From: Clavaria fumosa
Lineage: Eukaryota; Basidiomycota; Agaricomycetes; Agaricales; Clavariaceae
Assembly: GCA_951802425.1 (NCBI GenBank)
Contig: OX637794.1
Location: 4,216,001 to 4,280,000, forward strand
DNA length: 64,000 bases
Reading direction: 5' to 3'
Part shown: in pieces, positions 23,911-35,323 of the stretch
Position numbering within the stretch: the stretch's first letter is position 1
Layout of the letters: every line of letters begins with the position of its first letter
The notes under the pieces: generated by a model
Databases searched by the model: none
The model's input: only the letters and a program-made list of their open reading frames with translations
What the model was told of the DNA's origin: nothing
Program-made: the position numbers and the translations under genes

Positions 23911-25063
23911 CTTATGGTTTGTGGCAGACAAGGGCAGCATTCTCTGTGTGGCAACTGCAGTGCCATACAGGGAATGCTGCTCTTGTCTGCCTTCAGGTGT
24001 CTGTATGAGCTTGACACCTGCAGAGGTATGTGGGTTTTATTACTATTCACACTTTTTACTGGTATGGTGCCCGTTGATGTTGCTTTTCAGAATGTCATGT
24101 GAAGAGGGTGGCCATATGGGCCTTTTGGTTTGGTGGCAGCTTACATGCAGGCTGGCCCCAACCAACCCTCATTCATACCTGCACCTGGGGTGGCCAAAAT
24201 GGGCCAAGGATGTGAGTGTGGTCTATTATGCAAGACAACCTCCCCCAACCCCGTTTTCTTGTGCTATCTGCTGCTCATACCTTGGGGTTGCCATATGGGC
24301 TCTGGGATGGACTGCTGACTGCCATGTGGTTAGTGTCCTCCCACCCTAGTTTCTTACAGATCATCTTATCTACTTGAGACTGGGGACTCTTGCTTTGGTG
24401 AAGTGGGGCTTGCCTAGATTGCAGTGCCCCCTTTGCAATGAAGCACATATTATGATATGAATGGCTTGTCAGAGGTGGATTTGGCCACCCATCCTCTGAT
24501 GTAAATGCCAGACATGTTTTTCTTTTGATTTGTTGTAATTAATTTGTACTTGTGGATTAGCTTTGACAAATGAATATGGTATAAGAGATCACCCTGAATC
24601 TATTGCAGTTTATCTGCCCTAACCCTAACCCTAAGTGGGCCAGCAGCATCCTTTCAAACAATCTCAAGTGTCAAATCATCCTATGTTCTGCTGTCCATGT
24701 GCAATAAGTCATAAAGTGATCCCTGGCTCATGCTCAAGAGCCCCAGGGTGTATATGATGTAGAAACTGGTAGGTAAATACAAGGAGAGGAGGGCAGGTAA
24801 ACACAAAGAGACTACTATAGACACAAGTAAATGAAAGAATGTTTGAGTGTGATGGCTCTGTCAGTGCTGACACCACCCCTTCTCAACACTCATCACCCTC
24901 TCTGAGATGCCTTCCCCAGCCTTGGATATGTTCTTGTTGTGCCCTTGTAGTTACAGATACAGTAGTCCTTCCTTCTCTGAACATGTCTTCACACCTTGTT
25001 CCCCTCTGTCCAATCATTGTACTTGCCCTGCCCTGGTAGTTATGGATATGAGTTGCAGATCCA

Positions 25064-25456
25064 GAGTTGTGGTCACAGTGTGACTGTCACACCTGGGATC
25101 CTGGGCACAGCCACAAAATGATATAATCCCAAGGTGAGATAACAGACTCACATGCACAACTTCTACAATGCAAGGATATCTGAACAATACTAATATGCAG
25201 AGTTGGTCACAGTGTGACTGTCACACCTGGGATCCTGGGCACAGCCACAGAATGATATAATCACAAGGTGTGATAACAGACTCACATGCACAATTTCTAC
25301 ATTGCAAGAATATCTGAACAATACTAATATGCAGAGTTGGTCACAGTGTGACTGTCACACCTGGGATCCTGGGCACAGCCACAGAATGATATAATCACAA
25401 GGTGTGATAACAGACTCACATGCACAATTTCTACATTGCAAGAATATTTGAACAAT
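25064..25456 (-). repeat. Three tandem 134-bp repeats, right arm
   Basis: Mirror image of 19661-20053. Confidence 0.85.
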
Positions 25457-26088
25457 AACAATACATTCTCCTTTAGAACATGTATTCAAAGTGGATTTGA
25501 ATACTCTTCAGAAAGGATATTAAGGCCCATCCTTTTCCAAAGAATATCCTGACTCAGTTGACAACCACATTTCACTCTAGTTTATAATGGCTCCATTGCA
25601 TATTCAATTGGTACATTTGCTTCTACCCTTTGAAGACCTATTGGAAGGCATATTGGTTTTCATCTCACCCAACTATGTTAAGTTGTCATGGAGGAGTCTC
25701 AGATAATAAGGAGTCTCAAATGATGCAGATGACCTTGTAATTTACATGTCTATCAAATAGCACATCTGATCTTTGCTTCCTAATCTTGTGCATATGCTTT
25801 ATCCCCAGCTTTTTTGATCTAATTTGTCATGTAAGTGAGAGAAATGTTTGAATAGGGTGCTTCAGACCCTCTACACTGGTTCCTAAAATGGGTGTCGGCC
25901 AGCCCTTTTGAAAGGGTATCATCATTACCATGGGATCCCTGTATGCCTGGCAGGATTTTGGTATATCAAGTCAATCGGCCAAGCCTATAAAGCTATATCT
26001 TGGCCAACGATCAGCTGGGCCCATAAAAAGGGCATCAGTCAAAATCAGCTAGGCCTTTTGGATAGGGGGTGGGTGTGCTGAAGGGGGT

Positions 26089-28821
26089 GCCACTCACAAA
26101 GTGCCTGAATCATGGCCAAGAACTCCTTGTTGTACACATCGTAGTTCTTCTCAGCTGCAGTGAGGGCCTTGTGGATATAGTCCATGACTCTCCAGGTTCC
26201 ATCCATCTGCTGCTGCGAGAGCACTCCACCAGTCACCAGGTTACTCGCATCCATCTCTACCTTCCATCTCCCTTTGTCCTGAGGCAGAGCCAAGACTGGG
26301 GCTGATATGAGTGCCCGGTGGAGATCTCAGAAGGCTGCTTCCTCTTCCTCCTCCCATTTCTATGGAACATTCCCAGTCAGCTGCAAGAGTGGCTTTGCCC
26401 AGGCAGAAAGATTCGGGATGTGCCAGCAGAGGTAGTTCAACATCCCATTGAACCTCTGGACATCCTTCACATTCCTAGGACGTGGCCAATCTTGGACTGC
26501 TGCACCCTTGGCTGGGTCATGCTCTAGCTGGTTGTGAGAGATCTTCATCCCCAGGAAGATGATCTCACTCTTCTCAAACTTGCATTTACTGAGTTTGAGA
26601 CACAACCCATTCTCTCCAAACTTCCTCAAGACCCAATCCATCCAATACCAGTGTGTTGCCAAATCCTCTGCAAACACAATCACATCATCCACATAAGCCC
26701 AGACATGTCCTCCTGCAATCTCCTCCCTCAACACATGATTCATGAAGCGCTGGAAGGTGGCAGGTGCATTCTGCAGTCCAAACCACATGACAGCTGGTTC
26801 AAAGAGTCCACAGGGTGTCAGGAAGGCACAGCGGTGCTGGTCCTTGGGCCAGACCTGCATAGACAGGAAACCTCCCTTTGCATCAATCTTAGAGCATATC
26901 AACACTCCTTTAAGCACATCCACTGTGTCTTGGATGCGGGGGAGGGGGTACTTGTCCTTGATCAGGTGCGCATTCAGCCTTGAGTAGTTGATAATCGGCT
27001 GCAGCTTGCCCTTCTCATGTTTGAAGAAGAAGGGGCTGGCATACAGGAATTTTGAGGGCCGGATTCATCCAGAAGCAAGCTGCTTGTCCACCCAATGGTT
27101 CATCTCCACCATCTCCTCCCTCGTCAGTGAGTATAGCTTGGAAGAGAGGTGCTCAGGGTCCTTTTTGAACTCAATCTTAATATCAAAGTCTGGTTGGGAG
27201 TGGGGAAGTTCATCCCACTTCGCTTCACTAAAAACTGAAGGGTAGTGGCCGGGCCAATCAGGGGTAGGGCCAGAAAAAATGGGTGTCTGGAATACTTGCA
27301 GATGTGAGGGTACTCGTTTTTGGGGGTGTAGGGGCTCAAGGGGATGGGGAACACTGTGGGGGGCAGTGGGTAAGGCTCAGCTCTGCCTTCTTCCAGTCAA
27401 TGTCGGGGTTGTGTCGCTTGAGCCAGTCATGCCCAAGGATGACCTTGTGGGTTTGGATCTTCCCTAGCAGGAGTGGATCCATTCACGATGGTCACCCATC
27501 ATCACCAGCAGCTCAATTCCATACCAGATTTTACCCTCTCTATTTTGTGACCCATCCACATTGTACATCATGATTGGGTTCAGCAGGGGAGATAGTTCCA
27601 GTCCTGCTCTTCTTGCCCACTCCAAGTCCATGAAGCAGTTGGTGCATCCTGAGTCGACAAGGGCCTTTGTCATAGCCCCCTTGCCAGTGCTGAGAGCCTC
27701 CAAGTGCACCTGGATGGCTAGCTCTTGTGGCACATGTTTCCCCACTTCTGGCTGCACCATGGTTGGGCGCTCTGCCAGCCTCACTTCCTCCTTCACCTCA
27801 GCCCCAATTTGGGTATGTCTCCGCTGCAAGATAGTATATCGGGGTATACTTGCAGCAGGCACAGGGACAGAAAGGGGGCTGGCACAGTTCTTCTCCCCAG
27901 TGGGAGTCCTCCTCTCTCTCTCTCATACAGCTCTATGCAGGCTCAGAGCTGTGCAATCTCTTTCTCATATCCCTCTGCCATTTGGGGGGCACATGGTACT
28001 GCATGGGTTTGGGCCCTTGGGACCTGCAGACGCATATCAGGCAGGGGGCAGAATCGGACAGCATGGCCAGTCTGGTGGCATCGGAAACAGCATCTCTCAT
28101 CAGCAGGGGCCCATCCTCAGTCCATGGCCACATCCAGAGGGTGCAAGAGAGTCATGGCAGGTCGCACAAAGGTCGCAGCGGGTCGCGCAGAGGTCACGAA
28201 AGGTCACACAGGGGTCATGATGGGTCACAGTGTCCATTCTGCAAGTATCCCATCCAGTCGCCTTTGCTGGGCATCAAGTCTTTCTGCCAGCACTTTCCAT
28301 CCTCCATAAGTCTCTGGCATCGGGGAGACACCACAGATTCTCTCCACCAACCTCCTACTCAGGTTCAACTCCAGCCAATGGACTAGGACTCCTGAGTCCT
28401 TCTCTGCACTCAACTCTGCTCGACAGACCAGTGTCTCGAACCTCACAAAGAACTCCAGTGCTGTCATGGCACCCTGTTTCAACCCAGCAATATCTGCAAG
28501 GGCTGTTGCACAGTCATTCAGGTCATTGAATGCTCACTTCATCTCCTCCACAAACTCTGCCCAGGTTCCGACCTCACCACTACCCAGGATCTCTTCCACC
28601 TTCAGATTTGCCCATTCTGCAGCGAATCCATCTCCAACAATTTTGCTCAGAGCAAAGAGGACCTTCACCAGGTCCACAGCATAGGTAGTTGGGTTCACCA
28701 TAAACAGGAGGTGAAGGGATCGGAGGAACATACGAAAGTTCCTTTTCTGCCCATCAAAGGGGGCAACAGCTAGGTCCAGCATTCTATAACACTGTAAAAT
28801 AAAATTCCAGGCCTTCAGCAC
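26089..28821 (-). pseudogene. Copy B: gag, protease, RT, RNase H
   Basis: Minus strand from 28821 leftward: Gag (APFDGQKRNF, FAAEWA, LVHWLELNLSRRLV), a CCHC-type region, protease DSGCTNCFM near 27640, RT with FGLQNAPATFQRF and YVDDVIVFAED (about 26660-26700), and the start of RNase H (MDASNLVTGGV near 26245). Frames are broken in several places. The initiator context ATGCTGGACCTAGC is the same as in copies A and F. Confidence 0.88.
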
Positions 28822-30269
28822 TCAGGATTTCTTTGATCTCTTAACAGTCCTGTCCTCTCAGGCTGCTCTTCTAGGTACTTAGGTACCTATAGAACACTTA
28901 TTCCATGAAACTATTGCTAGCATGGGGCCCAAATGGTGTCCCAGGTGGTCACTCCACAACTCTTAATGAGTTGCCTGTGCGCCCTTCTGACAATGGTCAC
29001 AGAGCAAGGGCCCTGTCCACTGGACCAGGAAACTACAGAAAGACTATGTAGAGGGCCTTTCCTTGCCCTGTACACTACACGATTCACTGGGAGAGGTATG
29101 GTGGCTGTAAAATAAAGTTCCGGGCCTTGGGCACTTGGTATCACTTGGGGAGGGTCACAGTAGACTTCCTCCAGGTCTGGTCACATGTATCTACACACAG
29201 TAAAAATTTCGTGCAGTTCTGTTACACACCGCTGTAAGGATGATATGCGGTTTAGACAAGGAAACATCACAGATACCGACTATCCGGATATTTAGGCATC
29301 AAAGGCAACAGCGACTGATAACGATCTGATACTGTCCAATAACGTCTGGGACATCCGATAAACATCTGATATCGGACTCTCCGGTCTCCAGTCTGCCGTG
29401 ATGATCACAGCCCGCAGGTCATACACACCACCCACACCTCTCTATTTCATCACTCCAACATGGTCAGTGCTTGACATACTCACTATTTCATTCCCCTTCC
29501 TTTATTTCACATACCATGCTGTAAATTTCATATTGTGATCCCTTCCAACCATCTGATCATTTAAACATTTCAACCCTTTGCAGTGCTTTGCCCATTGTTC
29601 CTAGTACCCCTTTGCTGTACCAGCCACACTTTCCTTCATTTTATGAGCAGTCTGGACATATGCTAGTTATTGGACATTTCATCCCTCTGAACCGCATGAC
29701 TCACTTATGAATTATGGCCCTTATATGACCCTGTACACAATACTGCATTGCCTTCTGTAGCTTCCAGAGATTTCTGTAGGATTGGATTTGCTGTACTTAG
29801 AAAAATTGTACATAAGTATGTACCGGACTCTATGGAAATCCAGCTTTTTGAACACCCACATTGTGCTGTGATCTTTAGCAAGCTCACCCTTCATCGTACC
29901 TATTGATCCGCTGGCCTTCATCGTCGCCAGCCCCTCGAACCTTCGATCCGAACATCGGACTCTACCGGATCCGATACCAGACACTTCAGACAACATATAT
30001 TTTCATTCTCTGAACATTCTACACTCAGCCTCTACATCATCCAAGGTTCTGTCCAGTGTCTACGTTGTGTAACAAGACCCCCTGAAGAACCCGGCCACGA
30101 ACATCTATTTGCAGCCAACACCTGTACAGCCTACTACACCATGGGCAGGGTAAAGAAGAAGAGGATGATAGGGGCTGAGCTGTGACAATGTGTCACAGTT
30201 TGAGATTAAGGGTCCAGGCTAGCTGGGTTAGGACACAGGGCTAGGGTGGACAGGCGGATCTTAGTATTA
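28822..30269 (-). other. Copy B leader, interrupted
   Basis: 28822-29230 and 30139-30269 together match the 520-bp leader of the other copies; the primer-site complement GGATCTTAGTATTA is next to the LTR at 30257-30269. The middle is foreign. Confidence 0.75.
29233..30136. mobile_element. 0.9-kb insertion of undetermined type in copy B leader
   Basis: Sister leaders read through this point without a break. The inserted piece begins near TGTAAGGATG and ends near CCTACTACA; the TG...CA look suggests a solo LTR, but flanks ACCGC and ACCAT match only in part, so borders are approximate. It is richer in CpG (for example CCGGATATTTAGG) than its host. No recognisable protein. Confidence 0.45.
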
Positions 30270-30558
30270 TATCAGACTGGGTCTCACACAACTTAAGGGT
30301 AAGGTCATGACGACAATACTAAGATAAGGGGAAAAGAGTACAAAAATGGAAACAACATAGTATATATAGCGAGAGCTTCGGCATTTGCTGGCGTTCCCAT
30401 GCTCAGACCTCTCGGATCACATGATGTGCCCAAGCCCAAGTCATGTGATCTCTCGATTATGTAATCCTCCACCACAGGTCATGTGACCTTCCAACTATCT
30501 TCTCTAGTTTCTCCACAACTCCTGTTTTTTGGGATGGCTTAGGTAAGCAATCCTAACA
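30270..30558 (-). repeat. 5' LTR of Ty3-2 copy B
   Basis: 289 bp, same private variants as 14782-15070 (TGTTTTTTGGGATGGCTTAGG near the right end). A TATATA motif lies near 30361 and the primer segment is intact. Confidence 0.88.
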
Positions 30559-30563
30559 CACTT

Positions 30564-31128
30564 GCAGCTGAGCTACAGGGTTGTGAACTTGCTGGTGTGA
30601 GTCTAGCACCACTCTGATGTTGTGGGGCAGCCCCAATCATGATCAGGCCTCGATCAGGTGATTGAGGACCAACAGGTCAGCTCAATTCCCACATAGGAAG
30701 GGGCAGCAATCAGCACTGATGGCTGATGCTGCTGCATTGCCAGATTAGGAGTGCTCATCCTTACAAGCAGACTGTGCACCTGCAACCTTTGTGTGCAGTC
30801 CCTTGGCTCTCCCCTCATCCGCCTTTGTACTAGGGTGTTACTATGTATCTGGCATAGAGTACAGTTGAAACACATGCTAAATAGGGCTAGTACACTTAAA
30901 TATGACTAGTCCGGGGGAGATAAGAGGAAGCAGAGGAAGTATAGATGAGATAACAACATGATCAAGGCCAGGAACATTGCAGAAAGTCATGGAACATCAT
31001 AGAAGTGATCGGTCCTTCCCCACAATCCCCAAGAAATGAGTCATCATGACTCATTTTGATTATTTTTAGAATATGTAGAACCCTCAAGAAGGAATATCTC
31101 AGTGAAGATGTGAGACAAAATTATGATC
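30564..31128. other. Unassigned sequence between elements
   Basis: This is the right flank of copy B. No recognisable coding or repeat structure. The pre-insertion frame across the CACTT site is open for about 20 codons, which is not enough to call a gene. Confidence 0.35.
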
Positions 31129-31334
31129 TTATCTGATATGTAAAGCCACTGAATTCTCCTTAATGGCAAAGGGTCCTGCTTGCTTATGCTCAAGCTTCTT
31201 GGAGGGCCAGTCCATTTTCAGGTTCCAGGTATCCAGCCAAGCCAGGTCTCCTTTAGAGTACTCATGGCTTGGGCACTTTCCAACATTGTAGCTTTTCTTC
31301 ATTGCTGCTGCCACTTTCTCCATCACCTCCTTGG
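31129..31334 (-). pseudogene. Ty3-2 integrase C-terminal fragment
   Basis: Encodes EVMEKVAAAMKKSYN, GDLAWLDTWNLKMDW and AGPFAIKE, the segment after the integrase core. Cut on its right side by the LTR at 31335. Confidence 0.8.
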
Positions 31335-31632
31335 TATCAGACTCAGTCTCACACACTTAATTGTAAGGTTGATGATGATGATACTAACATAAGGGGAAAA
31401 GGGTACAAGACAGAAAGAGATGTAGTATATATAGCAGATGGTTCAGGTGCTGCTGGCATTCCCATGCTCGGACCCCATGCATCACGTGACGTGCCAAGGC
31501 CTGGGTCATGTGACCTGTCATTACATAATCTCTCAGCCACTCAGATCATGTGACTTGCCCACAATCTTCCCACAACTCAGTTGTGACCCTCTTTTGGCCT
31601 TTCTTGCAATGCTTATGTAAGTGATCCTGACA
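31335..31632 (-). repeat. LTR of diverged Ty3-2 copy H
   Basis: TATCAGACTCAG at the left, ATCCTGACA at the right, 298 bp. It is a separate subfamily: it shares the TGTCAGGATC end with the solo LTR at 42366. Confidence 0.78.
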
Positions 31633-31640
31633 TCACCCCC

Positions 31641-32185
31641 CTCTCAAGGCTGGGTGTCTCAACCTCAACTTCACTTTGTTGGGGTTAGGGTGTGACATGG
31701 GTGTATCTCGATGCTGACCCATACCCACACCCAGGATGTACCCATACCCATGCCCAGCAGGTTTACCCATCAAAATGAGCCCTAGAACATTGAAAACAGA
31801 TGAGAATTGAGTGACATATGCTTGAAACTGATTTCAGATTGTTATAAGCATATCTCAACCAATTCCTGTCCATTTTGGATGTTCTAGGGCTTATTTTAAA
31901 GCGCAGGGGTAGCAGAATGCTTACCCGTACCTTACCCGTACCTGTACCCGCCAGGAAACCTGTACCCATGTCACACCCTAGTTGGGGTGTTGCTGGAAGA
32001 AGTCCTGGAGCAATAGCATTATGTTAGTAAGGTTCTGGTGAGGTTCCCATGTGTTCTCTTCTACTGGATACCCCAGCCACTTCACCAAGTACTTCACCCC
32101 ATGTCCCACCTTTTTGACATCAAGGATTGTCTCAACATCATACTCCAAGTGGTCATCCTCAATTGTGGCTGGGGGAGGTGGTGGC
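31641..32185 (-). pseudogene. Copy H chromodomain, split by a MITE
   Basis: Minus strand: ATIEDDHLEYDVETILDV, YLVKWLGYPVEENTWEP and the C-terminal tail, ending beside the polypurine tract (31633-31645). The MITE 31686-31980 divides the last codons. At 32186 the frame is cut by the next element, so only about 250 bp of coding sequence remain. Confidence 0.8.
31686..31980. mobile_element. 295-bp hAT-like MITE
   Basis: Inverted ends TAGGGTGTGACATGGG and complement; flanked by the 8-bp duplication GTTGGGGT at 31678-31685 and 31981-31988. An 8-bp duplication with TAGGG termini is typical of hAT elements. Non-coding, with inner ACCCGTACC-like repeats. Confidence 0.82.
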
Positions 32186-32288
32186 ACCCCCTTCAGTGTA
32201 CCCACCCCCTATCCAAAAGGCCTAGCCAATTTTGACTGATGCCCTTTTTATAGGCCCAGCCAATCGTCAGCTGAGATATAGTTGTATA

Positions 32289-33357
32289 TGGGGACCGGCA
32301 ATCCCCACTAAAGCCGCGTGTCGCTTACATAAGCGGTGCCTCTACCAGAATGGTACAACAAGTGACCCAAAAGTTGCGATGAGGTTGCAGGCTTCCACAG
32401 GCATTTTGAAGCTTAGTTTTAGTGAGACAAAATGATCACAGATTTAATTTGAGTAGATTGTCCGAGACGGAATTTCTAATTTCTGCCTCAATATTTAAAT
32501 ACGAGCACTTGTGGTGTAATATAAAATTATTGAGGTCAAAATCAGAAATTCCGCCTCGGACAGTCTGTTTAAAATAATTCTAGAAATGTTTTATCTCACT
32601 AGAATGATTTGCCAAACTCAATAGAGAGGTCAGAAAGATGAAAATGATGAGTACAATACCAAATTGCATATATTGGGTGAGATAAAAATTGTAAAAATAT
32701 TCTGATTGCTGGGGAATATAGACAACATACATAGGAACAATATCTCTCACTAAAACTAAGCTCAAAAGTGGCTGAGGAATGCAGGAAATGGCACACAGAT
32801 ATCTGCATCCATTTATGGCAACATGATCTGGAAGTTGCCATAAATGGATGCAGATATCTGTGTGCCATTTCCTGCATTCCTCAGCCACTTTTGAGCTTAG
32901 TTTTAGTGAGAGATATTGTTCCTATGTATGTTGTCCATATTCCCCAGCAATCAGAATATTTTTACAATTTTTATCTCACCCAATATATGCAATTTGGTAT
33001 TGTACTCATCATTTTCATCTTTCTGACCTCTCTATTGAGTTTGGCAAATCATTCTAGTGAGATAAAACATTTCTAGAATTATTTTAAACAGACTGTCTGA
33101 GGCGGAATTTCTGATTTTGACCTCAATAATTTTATATTACACCACAAGTGCTTGTATTTAAATATTGAGGCAAAACTAGAAATTTCGTCTCGGACAATCT
33201 ACTCAAATTAAATCCGTGGTCATTTTGTCTCACTAAAACTAAGCTTCAAAATGCCTGTGGAAGCCTGCAACCTCGTCGCAACCTTTGGGTCAGTGATGTA
33301 GTGGGAGGTCACAACATTTACAAACAACCCCATGTTGGCAGGGATTGCCAGTCCCCA
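32289..33357. mobile_element. 1069-bp hairpin MITE (TGGGGAC family, copy 2)
   Basis: Ends TGGGGACCGGCAATCCC and complement; flanked by the 7-bp duplication TTGTATA at 32282-32288 and 33358-33364. Apart from about 75 bp at each end, the element is two arms of about 460 bp that pair around a loop of about 10 bp at 32823-32832. The subterminal motif CTTACATAAGC and GACCCAAAA are shared with copy 1 at 13324-14301. Confidence 0.82.
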
Positions 33358-34274
33358 TTGTATAGGCTCAGCCAATCAACTTGATATACCAAAGTCATGT
33401 TGTACATACACAGATCTCATGGTACTAATGATGCCCTTTCAAAAGAGCTAGCCAATGAACATTTTAGTAACCAGTGAAGAGGGCCTGAAGCACCCTATTC
33501 AAAACACTTCTCTCCTTACATGACAAATAATATCAAAGAGGCTGGGGATGAAGCATATATAGAGTTTATGAAGCAAGAGGTCAGATATGCTATTTGATAG
33601 AAACATAAATTACAAGGTCATGATCATCTGAGACACTGCATTAGTGTTAAATAAGACCTCACAACTTAATACAGCAGGGTGAAATAAAAAACCAATATGC
33701 CTTATAATAGGCTTCCAATAGGTTGGAGCAACTCAACCTCCAAACATGCAATAGAGCCACTATGAACTTAGGATGAAATGTGGTCTGTCAACTGATTCAG
33801 GAACATTATTCTTTAGCAAAGGATGGACCTTTTGAACACCATGCAGCAAGCACTGTCTAGGACCTGATATGCCTTTAAATAGACTACAATATGGCAAGGC
33901 AGATGGCAAATTTGAGCCATTATGATCTGTAATTAAATGTGGCAAGTGATGCAGGCAGTACCATTATCTGATATTCCCCAATTCATCATAAAAAGCCCCA
34001 AATATGCCATCCATCAGGGCATACTCCTTGTGATTATCTGGTATTTCTTAAAAAGGGCTAAACTATATGCACTACATGAGCACAGATTACAAAGAATTAT
34101 TAGAATCTGGAGAGACTGACATCCTGCACAATATGCACATATAGATATTCCATACTATGAATATGATCCTTACTGAATAAAGATATGCTTCACTATCTTA
34201 TTGGGAGATGATTGTCAAACAGCTGTAAAATGGAACCTGTTCACATTTTATTGTACTACAACTGAAATCTATTT

Positions 34275-35022
34275 TCAACCATTCCTCCTTGGTTGCAGTA
34301 CCCATTTCTTCACATCCATGGAGGCCCTCTGTCTGGCCCTGGTTCTATATAGTGACTTGAACCTTTCCTCTTCCTTTTCACCACCTACCTGTCTCCTTTT
34401 CTGTAGGCTGGGTTCTGCTTTGTTATGGATGTCAACTACCACATGAGTGGCAGGATGATCACTGCTTTCTAGCCCAACCCCCTCAGCACCATCACACTGT
34501 TCAATATCCACCTGCTTCCACAGACTGGATTCTTCTGCATCAGTGGTTGGGGGAACAGAAGCATTGACCCCATCATCACTCTGCCCATCATTATCTGACT
34601 CCTGTGAGCCAGATTCCTCACTTTGTACAATTAAAATGTGCATTGATGATAATGATGACATGAAAACACTCACTCAGTACTGATATAGACACACTCTTCT
34701 TGTGCCTGCCCCTTCTTGAGAGACAGCCTCTTCACCCTGTTGTCAGATGACAATGAAGGTTCTTGTTCAGATCCTTGGTGATGGCTGACCAGTTGCCTTG
34801 ATGCCTTCCCTCTTAGATGCTGTGGAAGGACATGCTGAAACTGGAATATCTTTTGGCCAAGTGTCTGATGATGACAGAGAAAATCACAGAGGTGCCTGAC
34901 ATCCACATAGTTCATTTTTGAAGGCTCCTGGATTTGCAAGCCATCTGGAAGATATTCCTTTGAGATGAATTTGTGTGGCTGATCAGCTATCAAAAGCCAA
35001 GGAAGAGCAACTTTCTTGTTTT
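34275..35022 (-). pseudogene. 3' part of a spliced gene of unknown function
   Basis: On the minus strand an open frame enters from 35022 and continues to 34674; an intron with GTGAGT...AAAG borders (34673-34621, 53 nt) joins it in frame to a second exon that ends with TGA at 34275-34277. The product is at least 225 residues: a segment with KFISKEYLPDGL and QEPSKMNYVDVRHLCDFL, then an acidic low-complexity region and a basic C terminus. I do not recognise the family. The 5' end was removed by the LTR at 35023. Intron and frame agreement support a real, once-expressed gene. Confidence 0.5.
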
Positions 35023-35312
35023 TATCAGACTGGGTCTCACATGACTTAAATGTAAGGTCATGACAACAATACTAACATAAGGGGAAAAGAGTACAAAAAA
35101 GGAAAAGCAAAAGTACTTATAGCAAACACTTTGGCACTTGCTGGCATTCCCATGCTCGGACCCTTGGATCATGTGATGTGCCCAGGCCACAGGTCATGTG
35201 ATCTTATGATTATGTAATCTGACACCAGCCACAGGTCATGTGACCTTCCAACAACCCTCCCCAGTTTCTCCACAACTCCTCTTTAGGATGGCTTATGTAA
35301 GCAATCCTAACA
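35023..35312 (-). repeat. 3' LTR of Ty3-2 copy I
   Basis: 290 bp from TATCAGACTGGG to ATCCTAACA, followed by the polypurine complement TCACCCCCCTCTT. Confidence 0.85.
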
Positions 35313-35323
35313 TCACCCCCCTC

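Larger units (their letters stand above)
19029..26088. mobile_element. 7060-bp palindromic (foldback) element
   Basis: Position i pairs with 45117-i from end to end: 19029 pairs with 26088 and every arm feature mirrors exactly. Arms of about 3.47 kb look identical wherever I compared them; only about 114 bp in the middle differ. It is flanked by GCCACTCAC at 19020-19028 and 26089-26097, a 9-bp duplication, and copy X has that site once (51388-51400 region). A 9-bp duplication fits Mutator-like elements. No transposase is visible. It sits in the RNase H region of Ty3-2 copy B. Confidence 0.88.
22616..26088 (-). repeat. Right arm of the giant palindrome
   Basis: Reverse complement of the left arm with no net length change. 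One mismatch was seen close to the centre (around 22487 versus 22630); none in the outer segments I compared. Confidence 0.9.
14782..30558 (-). mobile_element. Ty3-2 copy B, complete but exploded by insertions
   Basis: Two 289-bp LTRs (14782-15070 and 30270-30558) share private variants and are flanked by the 5-bp duplication CACTT (14777-14781 and 30559-30563). The element is read on the minus strand. Subtracting the insertions at 15110-17323, 19029-26088 and about 29233-30136 leaves roughly 5.6 kb, a normal length for this family. Confidence 0.88.
32186..35022. mobile_element. Diverged relative of the palindrome arm (element J)
   Basis: Starts ACCCCCTTCAG like the giant palindrome and, leaving out the hairpin MITE, aligns with its first 600 bp or so (32186-32288 and 33358-33830). 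After that the interior differs and includes a spliced gene tail. The left 9-bp flank is GGTGGTGGC, but no opposite end is present because Ty3-2 copy I cuts it at 35023. It could be a gene-carrying member of the foldback family. Confidence 0.6.

Noticed and set aside
19029..26088. Whole palindrome as an assembly artefact
   Set aside because: Not fully excluded, but the 9-bp duplication, the non-paired spacer and element-like ends on both sides argue for a real insertion. Kept as a finding with a read-based test.
29721..29996. A 91-codon minus-strand frame in the 0.9-kb insert
   Set aside because: No recognisable motif and no start context; likely chance.
32580..33076. Two matching frames of 102 codons on opposite strands
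   Set aside because: Both are products of the hairpin arms of a MITE; no protein signature.
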